From contig NZ_JACIJJ010000002.1 in the NCBI RefSeq assembly GCF_014199325.1, forward strand, positions 558,001 to 622,000: a stretch of DNA of 64,000 nucleotides. The letters run 5' to 3'. Below, one piece after another: positions 45,950-55,372 of the stretch. Every line of letters starts with the position of its first letter. Position 1 is the stretch's first letter. The translations under genes and the position numbers were made by a program. This stretch comes from Sphingomonas yantingensis. GTDB lineage: Bacteria; Pseudomonadota; Alphaproteobacteria; Sphingomonadales; Sphingomonadaceae. The notes below the pieces were generated by a model that had not been told where the DNA came from, ran no database searches, and worked only from the letters and a program-made list of their open reading frames with translations.

Positions 45950-46770
45950 CGCGCAACCTCGACCGCGGGGATCGGCCGGGCGTGGTCGAGCACGGGGATG
46001 CGCGCGCGCACCTCGGCCACGCGTTCGGGCTCAATCTCGGCAAAGCCGAGCCCGGGCGCCTCGCCCATGTCCAGCAGCACTTCGCCCCAGGGATCGACGA
46101 CGAGCGAGTGGCCATAGGTCGTGCGGCCGTCCTCATGCTCGCCGGTCTGCGCGGCGGCGATGACGAAGCAGCCCGTTTCGACCGCGCGGGCGCGCAGGAG
46201 GAGGTGCCAGTGCGCCTCACCCGTGGGGCGCGTGAATGCGGCGGGCACCGACAGGATCTGTGCCCCCGCTGCGCTCAGCGCGTGATAGAGCGCGGCGAAG
46301 CGCAGGTCGTAGCAGATGGAAAGGCCCATCAGCCCGATCGGCGCCTCCGCCAGCACCGCGCGCTGGCCCGGCGCATAGACCGCGGATTCACGCCAGCGGT
46401 CGCCGATGCCCACGTTGACGTCGAACAGATGCAGCTTGTCGTAGCGCGCGCGAACCTCGCCGCCCGCGTCGATGACGAAGGTGCGGTTGGCGAACCGTCC
46501 GTCCGCCTGTCGCACCGCGAGCGAGCCGAGGCTGACCCACAGGCCATGCGCTTTCGCCGCCGCCTGGACCGCGGCCAGCACGGGCTCCGCCGCCTCACCG
46601 ACGATGCTCGCCGCCGCCCGCTCGCGGTCGCGGTCGATCAGGTTCGACATTTCGGGCGTGAACAGCATCGCGGCGCCGCCGGCCTTCGCCTCGGCCACGG
46701 CATCGACGATCGTCGCGGCATTGGCCGCGGGGTCGATGCCCGCGGTCATCTGGAGAAGGGCGAACTTCAC
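45946..46770 (-). CDS. nitrilase-family carbon-nitrogen hydrolase
   Basis: 274 residues. The catalytic triad is E40 (FTPEMS), K112 (YDKLHLFDV) and C153 (SICYDLRF). The DKLHLFDV and DLRFAALYHAL segments fit the Nit1/NitFhit branch that repairs deaminated glutathione. Overlap with grxC supports a glutathione-related role, which is inference. It overlaps grxC by 4 bases (ATGA). Confidence 0.85.
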   Translation of the reverse strand: MKFALLQMTAGIDPAANAATIVDAVAEAKAGGAAMLFTPEMSNLIDRDRERAAASIVGEAAEPVLAAVQAAAKAHGLWVSLGSLAVRQADGRFANRTFVIDAGGEVRARYDKLHLFDVNVGIGDRWRESAVYAPGQRAVLAEAPIGLMGLSICYDLRFAALYHALSAAGAQILSVPAAFTRPTGEAHWHLLLRARAVETGCFVIAAAQTGEHEDGRTTYGHSLVVDPWGEVLLDMGEAPGLGFAEIEPERVAEVRARIPVLDHARPIPAVEVAR

Positions 46771-47024
46771 GCCGACAGCAGTGCGTCGAGCCGCCCCTCG
46801 CGCTCCAGCGCGGCAAGGTCGTCGGAGCCGCCGACATGCGCGCCGTCGATGAACACCTGCGGCACCGTCGTTCGGCCGTTCGCGCGGTCGATCATCTCGG
46901 CGCGCTTCGGCCCGCCCATGGTGATGTCATATTCCTCGAACGCGGCGCCCTTCTGCGAAAGGAGCCGCTTGGCGCGCGTGCAATAGGGGCACCACGCCTT
47001 GGTATAGATTTCGACATTGGCCAT
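46767..47024 (-). CDS. grxC: glutaredoxin 3
   Basis: 85 residues. Redox motif C12-P-Y-C15 (YTKAWCPYCTRAK), then the glutathione-binding GRTTVPQVFIDG. It is the first of a three-gene overlapping set with the nitrilase and DUF1178 genes. Confidence 0.96.
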   Translation of the reverse strand: MANVEIYTKAWCPYCTRAKRLLSQKGAAFEEYDITMGGPKRAEMIDRANGRTTVPQVFIDGAHVGGSDDLAALEREGRLDALLSA

Positions 47025-47055
47025 GGGAGCGAGGTGGAAAGCGCGGGCGCGCTTG

Positions 47056-47730
47056 TCAATCGTCGGAACCGGCCAGAACGCGCGCGAAGACCAGCGTGGT
47101 CACGCGTGCGCCCGCCGCTTCAAGCACGGACGCACAGCCGCCGGTGGTCGCGCCGGTGGTGAACACGTCGTCGATCAGGACGACGTGACGGCCGGCCAGC
47201 GCCGCCGGGTCGATGACGGCGAACGCCCCGGCCACCGCGCGCCGCCGCGCGGCAAGGCCGAGGCCGCGCAGCACCGGCGTCGCGCGGGTGCGGACCAGCA
47301 GGTCGTGGCGCACCGCCACGCCGCTCGAACGCGCGAGCGACCCGGCGATCAGCCCCGCCTGATTATAGCCGCGCGACCAGAGCCGCCAGCGGGCGAGGGG
47401 CACGGGAACAATCAGCTCGGCATCCGCCGGCATCAGCCGCCGCATTGCCGCCGCGATGGGCTCGGCATGGCCGAGTCGGCGGGCATATTTGAGCTTGAGC
47501 AGCACGTCCCTCGCGACGCTGCCATAGGCGACGGCGGCGCGGACCGGCCCGCCCTCGTCGGGCAAGAAATCGAGCCCCTGCCAGCAGGGCGCGCAGAAGC
47601 GATGCGCCTCGCCCGTCACCGCGGCACAGGCCGGGCATCGCGGCGGCAGCGCATAGTCGATGGCCGCGCGGCCGAGCGTGGTGACGATCCCCCTCACGCC
47701 CCTCTTGTGCGGCCCGCCGGCCCGGCGCAC
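47056..47730 (-). CDS. comF: ComF family phosphoribosyltransferase
   Basis: Up to 224 residues. An N-terminal zinc ribbon (CPAC then CAPC) is followed by a PRTase core with VPVPLARWRLWSRGYNQAGLIA and the PRPP-binding VVLIDDVFTTGATTGG. ComF proteins aid DNA uptake or repair in some bacteria. The GTG at 47697 may be the real start; it would leave the divergent palindrome at 47704-47733 outside the coding region. Confidence 0.88.
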   Translation of the reverse strand: MRRAGGPHKRGVRGIVTTLGRAAIDYALPPRCPACAAVTGEAHRFCAPCWQGLDFLPDEGGPVRAAVAYGSVARDVLLKLKYARRLGHAEPIAAAMRRLMPADAELIVPVPLARWRLWSRGYNQAGLIAGSLARSSGVAVRHDLLVRTRATPVLRGLGLAARRRAVAGAFAVIDPAALAGRHVVLIDDVFTTGATTGGCASVLEAAGARVTTLVFARVLAGSDD

Positions 47731-47733
47731 AAG
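47704..47733. repeat. inverted repeat between comF and the methyltransferase gene
   Basis: CTTGTGC at 47704-47710 and its exact reverse complement GCACAAG at 47727-47733, with a GC-rich, self-complementary interior. It lies at the divergent start region and could be an operator. Confidence 0.35.
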
Positions 47734-47741
47734 CGCGGGCG

Positions 47742-48593
47742 ATGGCGACCACCCCGCCCCCCGAACCCTTTTCGCGATCGGCCCGGCGCCTGCGCCGCGA
47801 CCGCGCCCAGCCCGGTTATGCCGGCCACGATTTCCTGCGCGCGGCGATGCTGGAGGGAATCGAGGAACGGCTGGCGGCGGTGCAGCGGCCGCTCAAGGAC
47901 TTCCTCGACCTCGGCAGTTTCGATGGGGCGTTCGTGCCCCCGCCGGGCGCGCGGGTGGCGCGGCTGGATCCGGGCTTCGCCTTTGCGCGGGCGACCGGGG
48001 GCGTGCAGGGGGACGAGGATCGGCTGCCCTTCGCCGATGCCAGCTTCGACTGCGTCGTGTCGGCGGGCGTGCTCGATCAGGTCAACGACGTGCCCGGCGC
48101 ACTGGCACTGGCGCGGCGGGTGCTGCGGCCCGACGGGCTGTTCCTCGCCGCGTTCGTCGGGGCCGGCAGCCTGCCGGTGCTGCGCGCCGCGCTGCTTGAG
48201 GGAGAATCGCCGCGGGCGGTTGCGCGCGTGCATCCGCAGATCGACGTGCGCTCGGCCGGCGACTTGCTGTCGCGCGCGGGCCTGACGCTGCCGGTCGCCG
48301 ATATCGAGCCGCTGGCGGTGCGTTATGCGGGGATCGGGCGGCTGATCGAGGACTTGCGCGGGATGGGCGCGACCAACCTCCTGAAGGACACGCCGCCGCT
48401 GACCCGAACCGCGCTGGCCCGCGCAGCTGAGGCATTCGCCGCACGCGCCGATGCCGATGGCCGTGTGACCGAGCGGTTCCAGATCGTCTTCCTGACCGGC
48501 TGGGCGCCCGATCCCAGCCAGCCCAAGCCCGCGCGGCGCGGCAGCGGCAGGGCCAGCCTCGCCGACGCACTCCGTCCCGAAGGACCCGCATGA
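47742..48593 (+). CDS. class I SAM methyltransferase (NDUFAF5/BioC-like)
   Basis: 283 residues. SAM-binding FLDLGSFDGAFV, then LPFADASFDCVVSAGVL and RRVLRPDGLFLAAF are standard class I motifs. The N-terminal RRLRRDRAQPGYAGHDFLRA and later MGATNLLKD fit the NDUFAF5-type family, which modifies a complex I subunit in mitochondria. The substrate here is inferred. It overlaps the M20 gene by 4 bases. Confidence 0.82.
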   Translation: MATTPPPEPFSRSARRLRRDRAQPGYAGHDFLRAAMLEGIEERLAAVQRPLKDFLDLGSFDGAFVPPPGARVARLDPGFAFARATGGVQGDEDRLPFADASFDCVVSAGVLDQVNDVPGALALARRVLRPDGLFLAAFVGAGSLPVLRAALLEGESPRAVARVHPQIDVRSAGDLLSRAGLTLPVADIEPLAVRYAGIGRLIEDLRGMGATNLLKDTPPLTRTALARAAEAFAARADADGRVTERFQIVFLTGWAPDPSQPKPARRGSGRASLADALRPEGPA

Positions 48594-49903
48594 TCCGTTC
48601 GCTGATCCCGCTCGCGGCGCTCGTCGCCGCGCCGCTCGCCGCGCAGGAGGCCGTTCGCGACGCGACGGCGGCGCAGATGCCGGCGCTCACCGCGCTCTAC
48701 CGCGCTCTCCACGCCAATCCCGAACTCGCATTTCAGGAGAAGCGTTCGGCGAAACTGATGGCGGACGCGGCGCGCAAGGCGGGCTTCACCGTGACCGAGG
48801 GGGTGGGCCAGACCGGCGTCGTCGCGGTGATGAAGAACGGCCCCGGCCCGACGCTGCTGATCCGCACCGACATGGACGGCCTGCCCGTGGCCGAGGCGAC
48901 CGGGCTGCCCTTCGCGTCGAAGGCGCGGGCGACGACGGCCGAGGGGAACGAGACCGCGGTGATGCACGCCTGCGGCCACGACACGCACATGGCCGGCTGG
49001 GTGGGGACGCTGAACAACCTTGCCCGCATGAAGGATCGATGGTCGGGCACGCTGATCATGATCGCGCAGCCCGCCGAGGAACGCGGGCTGGGGGCCAAGG
49101 CGATGCTCGACGACGGGCTCTACACCCGGTTTCCAAAGCCCGACGTGGCGCTCGCCTTTCACGACAGCGCCTCGCTGCCCGCGGGCACGATCGGGGTGCG
49201 GCCGGGCTTCGCGCTGGCGACGGTCGATTCGGTCGATCTTACCGTGCGCGGGGTGGGCGGACACGGCGCCTATCCCAGCGGCACGCGCGATCCCGTGGTG
49301 CTGGGCGCCAAGATCGTGATGGCGCTCCAGACGCTGGTCAGCCGCGAGAACGATCCGCAATCGCCCGCGGTGGTGACGGTCGGCAGCTTCCGTGCCGGCA
49401 CCAGCCACAACGTCATCGGCGACGAGGCGACGCTGCTCATCACCGTCCGCAGTTACGAGGAAAAGACGCGAAAGCTCCTTCTCGACGGCATCGCCCGGAT
49501 CGCCCGTGGTGAGGCGATCGCCAGCGGCGTGCCGGAGGACCGGATGCCGGTGATGACCGTCCGCCCGAACTCGACCCCCGCGACGTTCAACACCGATCCG
49601 CTCACCGGGCGCATCCGCTCGGTCTTCGAGACGCGCTTCGGCAAGGCGCGCGTCGCCGACGTGCCCGCGGCAATGGTGGGCGAGGATTTCAGCCGCTATT
49701 ACCTCGCCGACAAGGCAGGCGTGCAGAGCCTGCTCTTCTGGGTCGGCGGCGTGCCTCAAGCGAAGTGGGATGCGGCGCAGGCAGCGGGCGCGTCGCTCCC
49801 CTCGCTGCACAGCCCCGCCTGGGCACCCGATGCCGAGACGGTGTTCGCGACCGCCGCGGAGGCGATGACCGCCGCGGCGCTCGACGTGCTGAAAAAGGGC
49901 TAG
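48590..49903 (+). CDS. exported M20 family amidohydrolase
   Basis: 437 residues with a signal peptide (cleavage near LAAQ). M20 metal motifs: IRTDMDGLPV, HACGHDTHMAG (126-133), AEE in IAQPAEERG, and the dimerisation domain around VRGVGGHGAYP. Close relatives are hippurate or N-acyl-amino-acid hydrolases. Its stop shares CTAG with the converging lipoprotein gene. Confidence 0.9.
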   Translation: MIRSLIPLAALVAAPLAAQEAVRDATAAQMPALTALYRALHANPELAFQEKRSAKLMADAARKAGFTVTEGVGQTGVVAVMKNGPGPTLLIRTDMDGLPVAEATGLPFASKARATTAEGNETAVMHACGHDTHMAGWVGTLNNLARMKDRWSGTLIMIAQPAEERGLGAKAMLDDGLYTRFPKPDVALAFHDSASLPAGTIGVRPGFALATVDSVDLTVRGVGGHGAYPSGTRDPVVLGAKIVMALQTLVSRENDPQSPAVVTVGSFRAGTSHNVIGDEATLLITVRSYEEKTRKLLLDGIARIARGEAIASGVPEDRMPVMTVRPNSTPATFNTDPLTGRIRSVFETRFGKARVADVPAAMVGEDFSRYYLADKAGVQSLLFWVGGVPQAKWDAAQAAGASLPSLHSPAWAPDAETVFATAAEAMTAAALDVLKKG

Positions 49904-50367
49904 GCGCCCGCCAGCGGCGTGCCCGACCGCTCGCAGACATAGCGCGCCAGTTCCTCGCGCAGCGGCATGCCGTGGATCGAGCGGAGCGGGCCGTCATGCG
50001 CGACGTCGCTTTCCACCCGCCCGCGGGTGGGGGCGACGCCGACGACGTGGAATAGGCGCTTCCCGCAATCGACCTCGGTCCGGGCATAGGCGACGCGGTC
50101 GTCATGCTCCTGCCGGATGATCGCGATGCTGGTGCCCGCCAGCGTCGAGCGGTGGCGAAGCAGGTAATAATCGGAGCGCTTGTCCGACGGCGTGGGGATC
50201 AGGTCGCCGACGATATCGAGCTTCGCCGGCTTGAGCGCCGCCACCTCGGTCTCGGCTAGGTTGCGCAGCACCACGGTGCCGCCGTCGTTGCTCGATGCGT
50301 CGCTCGTCCCGCACGCGCCCAGCATCAATGCCCCGGTCATCACCCCCATCGCCATCATCGTCCGCAT
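49900..50367 (-). CDS. small lipoprotein of unknown function
   Basis: 155 residues. Lipobox LGAC at about residue 19. The mature part has two cysteines (EVDCGKRLF and VCERSG) that could form a disulfide. No family is recognised. A GAGGAG ribosome site supports ATG 50367. The 3' end overlaps the M20 stop. Confidence 0.7.
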   Translation of the reverse strand: MRTMMAMGVMTGALMLGACGTSDASSNDGGTVVLRNLAETEVAALKPAKLDIVGDLIPTPSDKRSDYYLLRHRSTLAGTSIAIIRQEHDDRVAYARTEVDCGKRLFHVVGVAPTRGRVESDVAHDGPLRSIHGMPLREELARYVCERSGTPLAGA

Positions 50368-50396
50368 ACCGGCATCTCTCCTCAAAAAGGGGGCGC

Positions 50397-50528
50397 TCAG
50401 CGTGGTCGCAGAAGCTCGACGGCGACGCCGAGCCCCAGCGCGATGGCGACAATCAACGCGCTGGCGGCATCGTTCCACGTGGGTCCGAGGTCGATCAGGC
50501 GGGTCGAAAGGTCGTTGAAGTCGAACAC
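50397..50528 (-). CDS. possible 43-residue single-span membrane protein
   Basis: GTG-started ORF: a polar N-terminus (FDFNDLSTRLIDLGPTWNDA), one hydrophobic helix (ASALIVAIALGLGVAVEL) and a basic end (RPR). AAGGGG lies about 10 bases upstream. It ends 29 bases before the lipoprotein start, so the two could be co-transcribed. It is only a candidate. Confidence 0.4.
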   Translation of the reverse strand: MFDFNDLSTRLIDLGPTWNDAASALIVAIALGLGVAVELLRPR

Positions 50529-50646
50529 GTTGAGCCGTCCCCTTGGGTCAGCGCGGCGGGCGCCGCGTCGAGGGAACAGCTAAGCGCGTGCGCGTTGCGT
50601 TACTCGCACCGCACCGCAACAAATTATTGCTGACGAAAGTTAGCCT

Positions 50647-50677
50647 GGGCGGGTGCGGCGATAGACCGCACCCGCCC
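50647..50677 (-). terminator. terminator of the NAD-GDH gene
   Basis: Twelve-base perfect stem, GGGCGGGTGCGG at 50647-50658 pairing with CCGCACCCGCCC at 50666-50677. It starts six bases past the gdh stop on the minus strand. The T-run is poor. Confidence 0.7.
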
Positions 50678-50682
50678 GGAAA

Positions 50683-53600
50683 TCAGCGCCCGAGAAGGAC
50701 GCGGGCCTGCCCGGCGATCTGCGCGAGCATCGCCGCGCTCGGGCTGGGCGCCCGGCGCGCACGTGCCACGAGCGAGGCGAACTGCTCGACGCGCGGGCGA
50801 TTCGTCGCCAGCCACGCATCGACCGCCGCCTGCGGATCGCGCCCGTCCTGCCGCGACAGGAAGTCGAGGCGGAGCTGCTGGAAATCGCGCGCAAGGCCCG
50901 CGATCAGCAGCCGCTCCCACGGATCGCCCGAGGCGACGCGCGCGGCATTCGCCTGTGCCCAGTCGAGGCCGAGCGCATGGCCCAGATGCGTGAACGCGCG
51001 CGTCAGCACCGCCTCCTCGGTTCCGAGCCGCTGGCTGAGATCGGCCAGGCCCACCGCGCCGTCGAGTTCGAAGATGCGGACGACCTTCTTCACCAGCGCG
51101 GCGGGTGCGCCTGCTGCCTCCAGCCGGTCGGCGATCCGCGCCGACTGCGCGCTTGCCTCTTCGAGCAACAGGTCGCGGGTCTGACGGTCGAGGCTGGCGA
51201 TGCCGGGCTTCAGCCGGGCGATGACTTCGCCCGGCCGCGTGCCGGGTGCGGCGATGCGGAGCAGGTCGGCGATCTGCGACCGGGTGGCGACCGCCACTTC
51301 CTCGAGCAGCGCAAGCCGCGCGCCCTCGGGCATGTCGGTCGTCTCGATCGCTTCCCAGAGCGCGGGGAGGCCGAACAGCCGCTCGGCCACGACGAACATG
51401 CCGGCGATGTCGGCCATGCCGGCGCCTTCCTCTTCGGCAAGCTCGAAGGGGTGGAGGACGCCAAGGCGATTGACGACGCGGTTGGCGAGCTTCGTCGCGA
51501 CGATCTCGTTGCGAAGGCGATGCTGGCGGATCGCGTCGGCGAACTTCTTCTGCATCGGCCGGGGGAAAGCGGCCATCAGGTCGGGCTCGAGTTCGGGGTC
51601 CTGTCCCAGCTCGGCCTGTTCGATCGCATCCTGTAGCGCCAGCTTGGCGCTCGCCAGCAGTACCGCGAGCTCGGGCCGGGTGAGGCCGCGGCCCTCCTGC
51701 GCGACGCGGAGCATGTCCTCGTTGGTGCCCAGCCCCTCGACCGTGCGGTCGAGCCGGCCGTTCGCCTCGAGGATCTCGATCACGCGGACATAGCTCGGCA
51801 CCGCGACCGACCCGTCATTCTCCATGAACGACAGCGCAAGCGTCTGGAGGCGATTGTCCTCCAGCACCAGCTCCGACACCTCGTCGGTCATCGACACGAG
51901 CAGGTCGTCGCGCTTGGCGAGCTTCAACCGGCCCTCGGTCACTTCGCGGTTGAGCGCGATCTTGATGTTGACCTCGTTGTCCGAGCAATCGACGCCCGCC
52001 GAATTGTCGATGAAGTCGGTGTTGATGCGCCCGCCCTTCGTCGCGAACGCGATGCGCGCGGCCTGCGTGACGCCCAGATTCGCGCCCTCGCCGATCGCCT
52101 TCGCGCGCACCTGTTCGGCATTGACGCGCAGGCGGTCGTTGGCAGGGTCGCCGACCTCGGCGTTATTTTCGTGTCCCGCCTTGATGTAGGTGCCGATGCC
52201 ACCAAACCAGATGAGGTCCACGGGCGCTTTCAGGATCGCACCGATCAGGCTGGTGGGGTCGAGCTCGGTTGCGTCCACGCCCAGCAGCTCGCGGACCTGT
52301 TTCGAGAGCTTGATCGACTTTTCGGTGCGCGCGAACACGCCGCCGCCCTTGGAAATCAGCGAGGGGTCGTAGTCCGCCCAGCTCGACCGCGGCAGCGCAA
52401 ACAGCCTGTCGCGCTCCGCCCAGCTCGCCGACGGATCGGGATCGGGGTCGAGGAAGATGTGGCGATGGTCGAATGCGGCGCGCAGGCGGATCGCCTTGGA
52501 CAGCAGCATGCCGTTACCGAACACGTCGCCCGACATGTCGCCGCAACCGACGACGTCGATCGGCTGCGTCTGCACGTCGACGCCCATTTCGAGGAAATGG
52601 CGCTGCACCGACACCCAGCCGCCCTTGGCGGTGATGCCCATCGCCTTGTGGTCGTAGCCCTTCGACCCGCCGCTGGCGAAGGCGTCGCCCAGCCAGAAGC
52701 CGCGTTCCTGCGCGATCGCGTTGGCGACGTCGCTGAAGCTCGCCGTGCCCTTGTCGGCAGCGACGACGAAATAGGGGTCCTCGCCGTCGTGGATCACGAC
52801 GCTGTCGGGATGCACCACGGCGCCGTCGACGATGTTGTCGGTGATCGACAGGAGCGAGCGGATGAAGATGCGATAGCTCTCCGTCCCCTCGGCCAGCCAC
52901 GCCTCACGATCCGACGACGGCGGCAGTTGCTTGGGATAGAAGCCACCCTTCGCGCCGGTCGGCACGATGACTGCGTTCTTCACGCGCTGCGCCTTCATCA
53001 GGCCGAGGATCTCGGTGCGGAAATCGTCGCGCCGGTCCGACCAGCGAAGGCCGCCGCGCGCGACCGGGCCGGCACGCAGATGGATACCCTCCACCCGCGG
53101 CGAATAGACGAAGATCTCGCGCCAGGGGAGGGGCAGGGGCAGGCCCGGTACCTTGGCCGAATCGAGCTTGAACGCCAGCGCCTCGTCCGCGGCGGGCGCA
53201 AAGGCGTTGGTGCGCAGCGTCGCCGCGACGACGCCGCGAAGCGCGCGCAGGATGCGGTCGTCGTCGATTGCGGAGACGGCGTCGAGGCCGCTCTCGATCG
53301 CCTTCGCCGCCTTCTCGATCGCCGCGTCGCGCCCGTCGGCGCGCGACGGATCGTGCGCGGCCGAGAAATGCGCGATCAGCCCCGCCGCGACCTTCGGCGC
53401 GCGGCGCAGCGCATCGACGACGGTACCGAGGCCGTAAGCCAGACCCGTCTGGCGCAGATAGCGGAACCACGCGCGATAGAGGACGACCGACAGCGGCGAC
53501 GTGCCCGCCTCGACCACCAGCCGGTTAAAGGCGTCGTTCTCCGCGCGGTTCTCCAGCACCGCCTGGATCGCCGCCTCGACCATCGGGTGGTCCAGGTGCT

Positions 53601-55314
53601 TCTCGGCATGCGGAGCGCCCGGCACCTCGACATAGAAATCGTGGATGACGATCTCGCCCTCGCCGTCGAGCAGGGTCGGCAGCTCGGCGATGACGCGAAA
53701 GCCGAAATTCTCGAGCGCGGGGACCGCGTCCGACAAGGGCAGCGCGCCGCCGCGGCGATAGATCTTGATGCGGAAGCGGCCGTCGTCGGGATTGTCGTCG
53801 GCGAGGATCCGAACCTGCCGGTCGTTCGCCTCTTCCAGTTCAGCGATGCGCAGCACGTCCTGTGCCGCTTCCTCCGGCGTGAAGGCGTTGCGGTAATTGA
53901 CCGGGAAGCTGCTGGCATGGCGCAGCGCCAGCCGCGCCGCGCGGCCCGCGCCGGCCAGATCGACCAGCGCCGCCTCCACCGCCGCGGACCAGCCGCGCAT
54001 CATGCGGACAAGGCGGTCGTCCAGCGCCTCGGCATCGGGCATCCGGCCCGCGCCGCGCAGGTCGAGCGTGTAGCGGATCAGCGCCGTCTCGCCGTCTTCG
54101 AGGCTGATCGACCAGCTGAGCAGCGAGGCGTTCGCCGCCTCCGCCAGCATCGTGCCGATCGCCTCGCGCCGGCCCGTCGTCAGCTCGTCGCGCGGCAGCC
54201 AGACGAAGCCGAACAGGTGCCGGCCGAGTACCGACTTCACCAGCACCAGCTTGGGTCGCGGGCGATCGGCGATCGACATCGCGGTGAGGACCAGTGTTTC
54301 CAGCGCATCCTGATCGAACGCGGTGGTCAGGTCGTGCGGCAGTTCGGTCAGCGAATGCGCCATCGCCTTGCCGGTGTGGCCGCGCGGGTCGAAGCCGAAC
54401 TTGGCGGTCAGCGCCTTGAGGCTGCGGCGGAGCAGCGGCACCTCGTGCGGCGGCGAATGCAGCGCCGCACTGGTCCACAGGCCGGCATGAATCGACAGGC
54501 CGGTGACCCGCTCACCCTTCAGGATCGGCAGCAGCACGAGATCGAGCGGCACGCGGCGATGGACGGTCGAGATGCAGTTCGACTTGAGGAGCAGCGGCGC
54601 GCGGCCACCCTTGGCGAAATACTCGGCGGCAAGGCCGCGCGACGCTTCGGCCAGCAGCGGCGTCTCCAGTGGTTCGGCGGCGATGCCGATCGCATCGCGC
54701 ACGCCGCCCTCGACGTCCCAGCACTCGTGGCCGAGCAGCGTCATGTGCCCGTCAAGGAACCAGCGGAGCAGCGCCGCGCCCTCGTCATCCTCGGTCCGGT
54801 CGGCATCGGCCGACAGCGCCGCCTGAAGCTGCGGCCAGTCGGCGACCGCGCGGCGGACATGGCCAAGATTGCGCTCGAGATCCTCGACCACTTCGCGCCG
54901 TTCCTTGGCGTCCAGCCGATCCATCTCGATATAGACCATCGATTCGGGGGCGCCGGCGTCGTCGTCGATCGCGGTCAGCGCGCCGCTCTTGTCGCGCACG
55001 ACGCGCAGGACCGGATGGACCAGCCGCTCGATCGGGGCGCCCGCCGCGCCGATCGTCGCGGCGATCGAATCGACCAGGAACGGCATGTCGTCGTTGATGA
55101 CAGCGAGGCGCATCCGCCGCCGCTCGTCACGAGCAAAGGTGTCGATGGCGATCGCGGGGCGGCCGGGCGGGCGCGTCGCCGCCGCCTCCGCCACGAAGCC
55201 CGCCGCATCGGCGCGCTCGGCCTTGTCGAGGCCCTCAGTCTCTCCCGGAAGCGCTCCATCGAAGAAGCGCGCTGCGATCGCCTTGGCCGGCGTCGTGCCT
55301 TTCTTGCTCAGCAT
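50683..55314 (-). CDS. gdhB: NAD-specific glutamate dehydrogenase, large (about 180 kDa) type
   Basis: 1543 residues, near the 1600-residue norm for this family. The N-terminal regulatory half contains ACT-like parts (DTFARDERRRMRLAVINDDMPFLVDSI). The catalytic core includes the lysine-bearing PTGAKGGFYPKQLPP and VVGCGDMSGDVFGNGMLLS. It deaminates glutamate to 2-oxoglutarate. Start 55314 was chosen over an ATG at 55419 that would run into the PAS gene. The PAS_5 gene lies 58 bases upstream. Confidence 0.95.
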   Translation of the reverse strand: MLSKKGTTPAKAIAARFFDGALPGETEGLDKAERADAAGFVAEAAATRPPGRPAIAIDTFARDERRRMRLAVINDDMPFLVDSIAATIGAAGAPIERLVHPVLRVVRDKSGALTAIDDDAGAPESMVYIEMDRLDAKERREVVEDLERNLGHVRRAVADWPQLQAALSADADRTEDDEGAALLRWFLDGHMTLLGHECWDVEGGVRDAIGIAAEPLETPLLAEASRGLAAEYFAKGGRAPLLLKSNCISTVHRRVPLDLVLLPILKGERVTGLSIHAGLWTSAALHSPPHEVPLLRRSLKALTAKFGFDPRGHTGKAMAHSLTELPHDLTTAFDQDALETLVLTAMSIADRPRPKLVLVKSVLGRHLFGFVWLPRDELTTGRREAIGTMLAEAANASLLSWSISLEDGETALIRYTLDLRGAGRMPDAEALDDRLVRMMRGWSAAVEAALVDLAGAGRAARLALRHASSFPVNYRNAFTPEEAAQDVLRIAELEEANDRQVRILADDNPDDGRFRIKIYRRGGALPLSDAVPALENFGFRVIAELPTLLDGEGEIVIHDFYVEVPGAPHAEKHLDHPMVEAAIQAVLENRAENDAFNRLVVEAGTSPLSVVLYRAWFRYLRQTGLAYGLGTVVDALRRAPKVAAGLIAHFSAAHDPSRADGRDAAIEKAAKAIESGLDAVSAIDDDRILRALRGVVAATLRTNAFAPAADEALAFKLDSAKVPGLPLPLPWREIFVYSPRVEGIHLRAGPVARGGLRWSDRRDDFRTEILGLMKAQRVKNAVIVPTGAKGGFYPKQLPPSSDREAWLAEGTESYRIFIRSLLSITDNIVDGAVVHPDSVVIHDGEDPYFVVAADKGTASFSDVANAIAQERGFWLGDAFASGGSKGYDHKAMGITAKGGWVSVQRHFLEMGVDVQTQPIDVVGCGDMSGDVFGNGMLLSKAIRLRAAFDHRHIFLDPDPDPSASWAERDRLFALPRSSWADYDPSLISKGGGVFARTEKSIKLSKQVRELLGVDATELDPTSLIGAILKAPVDLIWFGGIGTYIKAGHENNAEVGDPANDRLRVNAEQVRAKAIGEGANLGVTQAARIAFATKGGRINTDFIDNSAGVDCSDNEVNIKIALNREVTEGRLKLAKRDDLLVSMTDEVSELVLEDNRLQTLALSFMENDGSVAVPSYVRVIEILEANGRLDRTVEGLGTNEDMLRVAQEGRGLTRPELAVLLASAKLALQDAIEQAELGQDPELEPDLMAAFPRPMQKKFADAIRQHRLRNEIVATKLANRVVNRLGVLHPFELAEEEGAGMADIAGMFVVAERLFGLPALWEAIETTDMPEGARLALLEEVAVATRSQIADLLRIAAPGTRPGEVIARLKPGIASLDRQTRDLLLEEASAQSARIADRLEAAGAPAALVKKVVRIFELDGAVGLADLSQRLGTEEAVLTRAFTHLGHALGLDWAQANAARVASGDPWERLLIAGLARDFQQLRLDFLSRQDGRDPQAAVDAWLATNRPRVEQFASLVARARRAPSPSAAMLAQIAGQARVLLGR

Positions 55315-55372
55315 GGGCGGGCCTATGCGCCCAATGCCCGATAGTCTCAAGCCATACGATCGGGCCGTACGA

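Noticed and set aside
52171-55344. Long plus-strand open frame (1057 codons) opposite the NAD-GDH gene
   Set aside because: Same shadow pattern; no recognisable domain, while the minus strand encodes a clear dehydrogenase.
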